NCBI RefSeq assembly: GCF_008831285.2
Contig: NC_045146.1
Span: 18,347,149 to 18,407,148, forward strand
Length of the DNA stretch: 60,000 bases
Reading direction: 5' to 3'
Source of the DNA: Nymphaea colorata
Lineage: Eukaryota > Streptophyta > Magnoliopsida > Nymphaeales > Nymphaeaceae
Shown: piece after piece, positions 53,353-60,000 of the stretch
Layout: the number at the start of each line of letters is the position of its first letter
Numbering within the stretch: the stretch's first letter is position 1
Position numbers and translations under genes: made by a program
Notes under the pieces: model-generated
What the model was told of the DNA's origin: nothing
Databases searched by the model: none
The model's input: only the letters and a program-made list of their open reading frames with translations

Positions 53353-56300
53353 TGGTGATGTTTGGCATTTTTCTTTTGGGTTCCTGAAAAAGCTATGACT
53401 GAATGCTCTATAGGTAAATATGTTGGAATTCTATTTTGCCATTTTAATAAAGATGATGACTTAGTGAGAAGAACTTTGTTGACTTGTTTTATTTCACATT
53501 GTCTTTGCTAACTTGAGTAGATACCTTCAGAAGATGCAATCTCAGACTGGGAAGGTACGAAAAGATTACCAGTTTTTCAATACATATTTCTACAATAAGA
53601 TGGAGGAAGCACTGTCGTACAAGGTTTGTTTATTTTAAGTTTTCCTGTAAATGTATGTAGTCTACTTGTGTTCATTGCCCAGCTAGAAAGTGAAAATTCA
53701 AAGTCGAAATGCAGTTTTTTTTTTGTTTCTACTCTTAGAAGTTTTCTGATTCTTGGTTTCTTATTAGATTTAAGCTGAAGAACAATGATGTCCTTGTGCT
53801 TAAGCTTAAGTTACATGATTTATTGTCATTGAGAACATATTGCTTCTACTTTATGACATGAAACTCTGATTACAGCTTACGGAAGTTCGGATGGGCATCA
53901 GCATAATTTCTTGGTTTCTGGTCAAGATATTGTCAAGATTATTAGGGTTAATACACCAGAATTCAGTCGGATGTCTTTTTCTTTTTTTTTTTGAGTTCTT
54001 TTCTCGTGTAAACTTATAAAAAATGGTGTTTTTCATGGTAAATGGTGGTGTATCTTGGGATAATTGAGTAAAAAGATAAGATATTCTTGATTGTGATAAT
54101 TGACGAAGAGAGTATATTTGGTTTTCTTGGCTATTCAAACAGACGCCTTCTGATCTTAGTTGTGAAAACCTCTACTTGCAGGCCAGCTAGTTTGGCTAGT
54201 TGGTTGAGTCATTTATTTGAGGGGGTTTGGGGCGGATTCTAAAGGAGGAGTATGCAATGTCATGGGGGCTAAGTTTAAATAGAAAGATCTACGGTTTACT
54301 GTTGGGGTTAGATGTGTTTGGATCTGGATCCCAACCCAGTCCTCTTCATATGTAAACATGTTAAAAATTGCATTGGTTTTACTTTGCTTTGGTCGAACCA
54401 TGACTTTCTGGTGTAAGTCAAATTTCAATATGCAAACATGAATATAATGATATAAAATATACATGATTCATGCTTCATCAATCAACATTGTGCTGCAAAG
54501 TAAAATGAAATTGTTTATTCCCAGGAATGGTTGGGGGAAATAAGGGGGGGATGGTGTCAAAGATGACCTAGTGGCTAGTGTGCTCTTGTTTTTCCCATAT
54601 CTAATCCTATTTTGTCGGCTATTCTGATATTTCAGCCTAACCTTAAAGAAATCTATCCTTTTTGTATAAGAATGTTATTTGGCCCTGTATCGGTATCATC
54701 TGATACATATAGTTGACATATCAGCCTGTATTGCCTTATTTTTCAGTTTGTGAATTTTGAAAAATAATGTAAAATATTTTAAATTGATTTTAAAAATGAA
54801 AAAGATAAAAAGATAAAAAAAAAAATCACAATTAAACAGGGTTGGATTTGTCAGCTGCCTAGAACTCAGGGATGAATTTGAAAAAGGGCCTTCTTTAATA
54901 CTAGATGGAAAAGAGTTGGTAAAGTTATATTGACTTATACCAAGTGGATAAATTTGACCTCATCTGCCTCATTATGCTTTGATGAAAACAATGTGAGACA
55001 TAGTCCTATGTGCACCTATGTGTGGACAGATTTAGTTAAATATAGTTGACTGTACTAAGGTACTTGGCATTTCTGGTCATTGAATTCTGTGGGTGCTGAA
55101 TCTACACCTGTGCAATCACCTGTATGTGTCAATGCAGATTCAGTAACCTCTTTAAAGAGTCTATGGTACATGGCTCCTAGATGAATGTAGACATGTTTCT
55201 TAATTTTCGTGTGCAATCTTATATTTTATTTCTAAAAGTATCCTTTTTGATAGACACTTACTGAACATAGAAAGTGAAAGTTTAATGAAGATGACCCTAC
55301 TGCTAAACTTCTTTTTTGCTTTTCAATGAGCATGTGGATACGTGGTACACTCTGATCAACTTAATTTTTTATCTAGACTATAACAATTGCAAAAAGGGGA
55401 AGTCAAATTGTAGGATATGAGGATAATTGGAAATGTATTGATATATGCTGCCTTAAGTTCTCCCGTAAGTCCAAAGACATGCTATCAACATTTCCAAAAA
55501 TTTGTCATTTATGTGATGAAATAAACATTCAGTCCAAAAGATGTTTTAACGTTGATCTTGTGAGTCCAAAAGATATTTTCACGTTGATCTTGTAATCGAG
55601 ATGGTGACATGTTGGTTTAGGTTGACATGATAGTCAGTATGTTAACAAATTATTTTCTGTAAGCCAGGGAAACAAAGATGATGATTCATTTGTGAAGCTT
55701 AGGAGGTGGTGGAAGGGGATCAATATATTTGAAAAGTCATTCATATTTCTGCCCATACATTCGGAGTATGTCTCCATGTTTATGTTTCAGTTATTTTTTA
55801 TTGTTTTCCTCCGTGCATGATATTTAAGATGCCATCATGTTGTCTTTTCATAATTCTCTACTTATCTCATTATCCTGTCTCACTTGAGTGGAGGTCCTAA
55901 TGATGTTCCATTTTATTCTTATGATAATGTGGTGAAAGGCAAAGGCCTTTCAACCTGCTAATTGATTTTCTTGGAAGAGACAAACCTTGTCAATCCTACA
56001 TATTTTGGAGTACTTGGTCCTTAGTACGAAATAGTCTGGTTTTCTTAGTGTACTTCACAGAACTGTGCAGACATGAAATATAAGAATACTCTCTCTTTGA
56101 CAATTGCAAGGACATGTGAGCCTTTTCCATTGTCAAGTCATCTCAGCTGACCCCAGCTAGGCCTGTTTTCTTAACAGGCCAAAAGATCTTGACAGTGAAA
56201 TATAAACTGAAAAATTGGCAAATTATATTTTACCATTTAGATGAGCAGTTTGTATCTTTCTGTGTTTTGCTTTTCTGCTCCTGATTCCTCTTGTGATTCC

Positions 56301-59300
56301 TTCTGCACATATATGCAAATGTTCTTAGTTTTGCTGGTTATCCATGTTATATTATTTTTATGTATTGATAAAATTGAACTTATTCAGATGCTTGTTTGGT
56401 TCAGCAGTTTTTTATGCATTATTCTGTATGAGCAGATAAAGTCAACATATATAAAATGCCTAAGGACAAGATTTTGTGTCTGTAAATTCGTTACTTACCT
56501 AGCATGAATTAAAAATTGCAGTATACATTCTTTGCAGCTAGCCTATGGAGAGACTAAACGTTCAGTGTAATTGGGAAATCTAGCAAACTGCTGGTACCTT
56601 TTGTTCCTTTGTAATTCAGTCTTGTACTTCGGTGCAGCCTTCATGGCTTCAACTTTTGATTCAAGTGCTATCAGGAAAAAAAAAAGGAAGAAGGTAATAA
56701 AATTTTAAATTTTATGATGTTAAAACTAAAAAATGACTTAATGATTAGATAGTAATAGAAAAGATCAATAATGAGAAATGAGTTCATTGTTCAAGATCAA
56801 TAACAATAATGAGGGTTTGAAAGTTTACAAAACTAAGCTTCTTCAGAAGATCTTATAAAAGTATATGGAGAAAAACATTTTTGATCTATGACTGGAAGTT
56901 TTGGGCACTATGTGCTATAGAATTTTTGGCTTAGCACATATCAACATGAAAACTGTCCCATAAGCTGTACAAAAAATATGTTGGATTTGATCAAACACCC
57001 ACTATCTGTTGGATTTGATCAAACACCCACTATCATGTAAATATGCATAAATGTACATATGGATACAGGGTTCCAACTGGCAAGTTCAGACTATCATTGT
57101 TGCAGGTGATGCTTTGCATGTCAGAGTTTGAGGTTGCACCAAAACATATACTAGATAAGAAGGCGGTTTTGTTTCTGGTTCCAAGCATCTTTCTCATAAG
57201 TGATAATAATGCATGTCCAAGTTAGATAATTAACTGATAAGACTAGCTGGAATTGGATCCACATCTGGTTCAGGTCCACACGAAGCTTACGTCATTGTGA
57301 TGGGCATGTTTTTGTAACAAAGGGTATTATTGACCCATGTAATTTTGTATCCTACCCTGATTAAAAGAATAGAAAAATGTCACACCCCTACTGTGGTTGG
57401 TCTTGTGACTTTTCCTTTGTCTCCTTTTCTCTTTTTCTTTCCAAAATACTCTGAGTTGGAAGATCAGACTTGCCAAAATCTGACATGCAGTTGGAGCATA
57501 GGTTGTGAGTTCTTTCATAAGTTATGCCCAAAAGGATTTAGTTCCGAGAATCTGAAATCCCTTATTTCTTCTTTGTTATTTCCATCCTGTTCGTTGTTTC
57601 CTTCTTCTTCTTCTTCCTCCTCCTTATTTTATTTCTTGTTCTCTGTTCTTATTATTAAATCCGCAGCAAACCCATATTTGTTCTGCTGTCAGGTTTTTGT
57701 TTTAATTCTCTTGTTGGGTTTTCTGAAAACCTTAGTTTCTTCAATATTAATCATGGGTTTTTCAAAAGCTTCAATTCTTTTTTCTCTTTTCTAAAAGGTC
57801 AAAACCCTAATTCTGGTTTAGTTCTTCTTCTTCTTACTCTTTAGAAACCCTAATTTGATACATGTTTGAGCGGGTTTTGAGTCTTTTGGCTAACACATCT
57901 TGATCTCATAAATCAGGACGTGCTTTCCATCATCTAATCTTATTTTCTCAGCCCTTTTTTTCTTCATTAAAATTAAATTTGACTTTCTTTTTCATCTTTC
58001 TTTGGATTTTAAAGGCCAATATTCAGTTCCTTTGCATGAATATACATGAAGATTCTGCATTATTGCAGTTTCTTTAGATAAGCACAAGATTCAGGATGAA
58101 ATTGTAGCAATGTTGATTCAGAAAAAAGAGAAAAAAGGAGGGAGGCCATCGCTTCAGGAAAATGCATTCTGACCTCCTGATGTTTCTAAATATTGTTGAT
58201 CTTCATATACACTGCTGGCTAAAATCTGAAGTTCCCCTTCTTATTCATAATTTGTTTTTGTTTCTTATTCTCTCATTATTTTTTTTACTTTCCATGGATT
58301 TCTGTTTCCTTCTATGCTGGTCTTGCCTCAAATTTCCTTAGTCAACTTGTGTCTGAAAAAGTTTAATTATTTCAATTTTCTGATTGGAAGAGACAAACTG
58401 TTCCAGTAAAGATAGTATTGCCTGTGGATATTGTGCATATCACTCTATTTCTCACATTAAAAATCTTGCCATATCTTTGTCAAAATCTTTCATCAATGCC
58501 TCATGTTTTTGTTCTCAAAACAAAAAGAATATTGTCTCTATTTCTAAACATGGATGACACAATTTCTTATTTCATATTTCATGTTCGGTAAAGAGACAAA
58601 TTATTCAAGTAAAGGCAGTATTGTCCCCAGATATGGTGCACCACTTTACTGCTCACAGTGAAAATGTTGTCATACATCTGTTAAAATATTTCATCAATTT
58701 GTCTCATGTTCTTGGTCCCACTATCAAAAAAATATTGTCTGAAAGAGGCGAGAGAGGGAGAGAGAGAGAGAGAACGTCGACAGCCACCATGGAGGCTCGA
58801 AGGTTTCAACTTTCGAGAGACCTTTGGGAGTTGCCAAGGGTTTCAGCAAAAAGAGAGAGAGCTCACTTGGTGGCCTGCATGCTTGAAAGAAAGAGAGGGA
58901 GGAGAGCAAACGAAAAAGAAGGCTTATAAATATATACTGTCGGACCTTCAAGACCTGACGGCCGCCTGTTTTGTTGTTTTATTGATTCAAGCCAGGCCCG
59001 ATGAATTTGGGCCTGTGGGTTGCCAATGTGGCCTGGGCCCAGTCTGTTGCCCACCCTTAATATTATTACTTATGTAGTTGTTGATTAGGCAAAGAATTCA
59101 GATGATTGAAGATCAGTTTCAAGCTGTTGCATATTTCTTGGTCAGAACCTTATATCTTGTTGTAGTAAAAAACAAAAAGTTGTTGCAATATCAAATAAAG
59201 TGGAATATAGGTCTATGGCTGCTGTTACAACTGAATCCACATGAGTCAAACATTTATTGGAGAATCTGTTATAAGTTACTATTATTATGTGATAACTCAA

Positions 59301-59998
59301 GTACCACAAAGCCCTTTTTTTGTTTGATTCACCGCAGTCGCTCAAAGCATATTGTGATTGGTGAATATTTGATTCGTCAAACGATTGAAGACAAGAGGCC
59401 TGATTATGTTCACATGGAAAATCAAGTGGCTGATTTATTCACAAAGGGTTTAACAATGTGTTGGGGATTGGGGTTTGCATTGGTATATTAAACTTCATAA
59501 GTATTCTCTTACCTTCTCCCTGTCTTGCTACTACCGATTGAAATCTTTCCATCTTCACTACTATGCTCAGAATGTTTAGCATGTATTCATGAAGATGGAA
59601 AACATCCAGCTATTTGTGACATACTGTTAAAGAATGTTATGCCTCCATTTGTATTTCATGTCACTATTATCTAAAAGCTTCTCATGTTCATAACGTAGTA
59701 TTAAAGCTTGTCATGTTCATAACATAGTATGTTGCCTATGATGTCCGAGTAAGCTTTGCCTTTTATTTGTTTCTAGATCTGTGGGGTACGTGTGCTGCAT
59801 TAAAGTTGGCTGTATCTAAGTTTTTATGTAATTCCTTACGTGGTTTTTTCATTATGATTTGAAAAACTGGATTAGTGAACACTGGAGTTTGGTGATTATT
59901 TGCATCCCAACAAAGGAAGATGAACAAGGGCCCATTATACTTCATCTGGATTCACTAGGACTTCATGATAGCAGTCTAATCTTTTGGAACATTGAAAG
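35562..59998 (+). CDS. OTS1/OTS2-type (ULP1C/D) SUMO protease, 11 exons visible, 3'-partial
   Basis: Exons: 35562-35867, 38974-39025, 49014-49093, 49215-49498, 51282-51330, 52359-52438, 52554-52583, 52704-52799, 53521-53623, 55668-55765 and 59876-59998. They stay in one frame for 1301 nt (433 codons). The last ends at a GT on the final two bases of the window. The product is a C48 (ULP1) cysteine protease that matures SUMO and strips it from nuclear targets; in Arabidopsis OTS1/OTS2 act in salt stress and DELLA turnover. Exon 1 encodes a charged helical segment (KSLEEEKERRRLEK). Exon 6 has VILLDEDD, a SUMO-interaction-type motif. Exon 7 onward is the protease domain: KIYYPSR, SSPIMNFYIQYLQ, FFNTYFYNKM, RRWWKGINIF, FLPIHSDEHWSLVIICIP and LHLDSLGLH. 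Catalytic His is at 59880-59882 and Asp at 59949-59951; the Gln and Cys exons lie beyond the window. Exon 7 is a 30-nt microexon. Introns 2, 5 and 10 hold transposons. Confidence 0.92.
36588..37880. repeat. Dispersed repeat with GCCTAGGC/TTAGGC words in SUMO protease intron 1
   Basis: Strings such as gccctaggtgtagcccagg (36590) and ttaggcaagcttaagcgcct, ggcctaggcat (37760-37800) bracket AT-rich DNA. Similar wording recurs at 40765-40835 in intron 2 (gcctaggcgatgagttgagcctaggg). Between them, 37180-37570 holds repeated gtacctgtacc/ccgtacccgtaccc words. They are likely pieces of a non-autonomous transposon; boundaries are not clear. Confidence 0.35.
40401..40597. repeat. 100-bp tandem duplication in SUMO protease intron 2
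   Basis: Units 40401-40500 and 40501-40597 both start taactaagacaaggtccttc and differ at about one base (aaaaaactc versus aaaaaagtc) before their last few bases. This is a recent local duplication. Confidence 0.92.
43027..43274 (+). repeat. 5' LTR of the copia element
   Basis: 248 bp, TG...CA ends, 247/248 identical to the 3' LTR. It contains a (GA)n stretch and a TC-rich 3' part (cttcgtcttcttcttg), as in many plant LTR R/U5 regions. Confidence 0.95.
43275..43286 (+). other. Primer-binding site, initiator tRNA-Met type
   Basis: TGGTATCAGAGC immediately follows the 5' LTR. This is the standard complement of the 3' end of plant initiator methionine tRNA used to prime minus-strand synthesis. 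Confidence 0.92.
43376..43833 (+). repeat. GC-rich repetitive leader of the copia element
   Basis: From about 43376 to 43492 the 12-mer cccgacgcctgtg and variants repeat about eight times. From 43668 to 43833 an 83-bp unit (gcccaccgccgtgtcttttt...) is duplicated in tandem (43668-43750, 43751-43833) with about one difference. This leader precedes the gag ATG at 43985. The long open frames on both strands here follow from the high GC content. Confidence 0.85.
43985..45352 (+). CDS. gag: Copia Gag and protease (first part of Gag-Pol)
   Basis: 455 codons are open. The N-terminal region (about 20-240) is a UBN2/Retrotran_gag-type Gag domain that packages element RNA (W..W and a long helical middle). 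A CCHC zinc knuckle lies at C258, C261, H266 and C271. The aspartic protease active site is DSGAT at 354-358, followed by a conserved hydrophobic LP.F..NLLSVS-type motif. In intact copia elements this frame continues into integrase. Here it is left at about 45303, where a run of five T (gtgtttttgcag) is one base too long, and the last 16 or so codons to the stop at 45352 are out of frame. Confidence 0.92.
   Translation: MIMTASSSSTVNTNPTEIGVFRTENVPMQVITLRLTKDNYFSWSPAMTMGIAGRGRMAYIDGSNPEPARTSDVWHTWFLEDNQVKTWIVNSVSADIQPLILRKKTARDMWVVLEQMYGQKKTAIRTYQVMKTVYGIRQGTSSVAEYYGALKAKWEELDYHSDIPWHCPHDQALYVAHEWENRVFLFLAGLNDEFEGVRSQILNSGEVSSIEDVYSCVEAEEQRRLVTKEGKRELVPYNERSALVSRGPGGPSRSLRRCTHCKKTGHTVDYCWDLHPEKKGNRGRSLTGRTPVSEVQASSGEKVSISADQLRELKAYLGRLDVNKTETSEGTTANHVLAAIGNQGNSSVGEWIVDSGATHYMTGNPKLFHEYKLFSGKERVSLADGSSTCVAGEGTLSLLDKFHVQGALHVPQFPLNLLSVSRLTKELNCELIFSADRCVFAGLGDREEDWDWFSF
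45304..47105 (+). CDS. pol: Copia integrase and start of reverse transcriptase (frame-shifted part of Pol)
   Basis: This frame opens at 45270 (ATG), but homology begins at about 45304 (QDLVTGKRIG), the usual GAG-pre-integrase start. The HHCC zinc domain is visible (WHERFGHLPFGILKHLF ... CDVCQFAKH). The catalytic D,D-35-E set is IHSDVWGP, FRSDNARE and QNGVAERKNR. A variable acidic linker follows, then the RT start (SKWADAMKEEIDALRRNLTW, KYKPDGSVERYKARLVAKGF, DYLETFAPVAK). The frame breaks at about 47033 in a run of five A (gcgaaaaatgaag), and the last 24 codons to 47105 are out of frame. Confidence 0.9.
47034..48318 (+). CDS. pol: Copia reverse transcriptase and RNase H (3' part of Pol, shifted again)
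   Basis: The frame opens at 46897, but true homology starts near 47034 (KTVRVVISLAVIKEWKMYQL). RT motifs: QLDVKNAFLNGDLEEEVYM, ALYGLKQSPRAW and the catalytic YVDDM at 47344-47358. RNase H motifs: YSDADWGG, SRSSAEAEYRA, YCDNKSAI, HDRTKHVEIDRHFIRE and TADVLTKAL. The stop codon (48316-48318) and the preceding Cys codon lie within the first six bases of the 3' LTR, so Pol ends across the purine tract. Confidence 0.93.
48304..48312 (+). other. Polypurine tract
   Basis: GAGGGGGAG lies directly before the 3' LTR, the plus-strand priming site of LTR elements. It overlaps the last Pol codons. Confidence 0.9.
48313..48560 (+). repeat. 3' LTR of the copia element
   Basis: 248 bp, identical to the 5' LTR except for C at 48486. 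It is followed by the target duplication ACAGT. Confidence 0.95.
51636..52014 (+). mobile_element. TRIM-like miniature LTR element in SUMO protease intron 5
   Basis: Two direct repeats share caccccaaaa.tttagtccc, ttataagaggggtt.ttaagtgg and ttagttgtc.tggttctt, and both end in tcgttaca. The left repeat is 51636-51818 and the right is 51896-52014 (begins TGTAACACCCC). Directly after the left one comes TGGTATCAGAGC (51820-51831), an initiator tRNA-Met primer site. Before the right one lies a purine-rich ttaagggggttgga. The internal part is only about 77 bp with no coding. The left repeat lacks its first bases, and the right lacks about 70 bp present in the left, so the element is old. Confidence 0.72.
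53321..53347. repeat. (CT)n microsatellite, SUMO protease intron 8
   Basis: About 13 CT units, 174 bp upstream of exon 9. Confidence 0.9.
54670..54860. repeat. Dispersed repeat, relative of 12190-12345
   Basis: It has tgtatcggtatcatctgatac, then ataatgtaaaatattttaaa, in intron 9 of the SUMO protease gene. It resembles the block downstream of the FLS-like gene. The type is unknown. Confidence 0.35.
57590..57860 (+). promoter_or_regulatory. Promoter/5'UTR-like stretch inside SUMO protease intron 10
   Basis: Pyrimidine-rich runs (ttcttcttcttcttcctcctcc near 57603-57622) are followed by two telo-box words, aaaccctaa, at about 57802 and 57845. Such sequence is typical of leaders and promoters of highly expressed plant genes. 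No start codon followed by a recognisable protein was found, so this may be an alternative promoter, a captured leader or chance. Confidence 0.25.
58740..59060 (-). other. Repeat-like segment with leader-like sequence on the minus strand, intron 10
   Basis: On the minus strand a GC-rich head (GGTGGGCAACAGACTGGGCCCAGG) is followed by TATATATTTATA (58939-58928) and then a CT-rich stretch. This resembles a promoter plus leader, or the end of a GGGCCxxGGCCC-type MITE. Nothing coding is recognised. Confidence 0.25.
59164..59456 (+). pseudogene. Decayed Ty1/copia RNase H fragment in SUMO protease intron 10
   Basis: Frame 1 reads SKKQKVVAISNKVEYRSMAA from 59164, matching the copia motif around SRSSAEAEYRAMA. 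Another frame then reads LLLCDNSS, HRSRSKHIVIG and ENQVADLFTKGL, matching the YCDN, HDRTKHI and DVLTKAL motifs. The parts lie in different frames with gaps, and no LTR or upstream domains are seen. This is a relic unrelated in age to the young element at 43027. Confidence 0.8.
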
Positions 59999-60000
59999 GT

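Overview
The window is nuclear DNA from a flowering plant. The evidence is spliced genes with GT/AG introns from about 110 bp to 10 kb, plant-specific families (a SWEET sugar transporter, a flavonol-synthase-type dioxygenase, an OTS/ULP1 SUMO protease), a Ty1/copia LTR retrotransposon, hAT-type MITEs, a tRNA-derived SINE and many (TA)n, (CT)n and (TTC)n microsatellites. I cannot name the species. There are no bacterial operons, CRISPR arrays, rRNA genes or convincing tRNA genes.

Layout. (1) 2605-5116 (+): last six exons of a TMEM33/Pom33-type membrane protein; its 5' exons were not found. It is followed at 5470-5853 (+) by an intronless gene for a small single-pass membrane protein. (2) 5.9-12.4 kb: mostly unassigned, with transposon-like ends, a long (TTC)n tract and possible exons of an unrecognised minus-strand gene. 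(3) 14927-12710 (-): a complete three-exon flavonol-synthase-like gene of 335 residues. It keeps the iron and 2-oxoglutarate ligands at canonical positions, but has Phe where AtFLS1 has His132. (4) 15.2-20.3 kb: a direct duplication of about 1.25 kb, MITEs, and hAT-type elements, one with a perfect 8-bp target duplication. (5) 27866-20627 (-): a complete six-exon SWEET gene of 250 residues, with introns and two splice donors crowded by microsatellites. (6) 28-35 kb: repeat-rich intergenic DNA with a clean 179-bp hAT MITE, a SINE and a dispersed repeat family. (7) 35562 to the window end (+): the first 11 visible exons of an OTS1/OTS2-type (ULP1C/D) SUMO protease, more than 24 kb long. It stops at a splice donor on the last two bases, before the catalytic Cys exon.

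The SUMO protease gene hosts several insertions: a very young Ty1/copia element (43027-48560, LTRs differing at one base in 248, perfect 5-bp target duplication) in intron 2, a TRIM-like element in intron 5, and a decayed copia RNase H fragment in intron 10. The host genes are unrelated (membrane protein, flavonoid enzyme, sugar transporter, SUMO protease), and nothing suggests that they form a pathway cluster.

I found no clearly new biological system. The most notable observations are the young intronic copia element, whose two frame breaks both fall in homopolymer runs; the duplicated splice donor and repeat-abutted donor in the SWEET gene; the His-to-Phe change in the flavonol synthase; and the SUMO protease leader, where a (TC)n tract lies in frame with the start codon.
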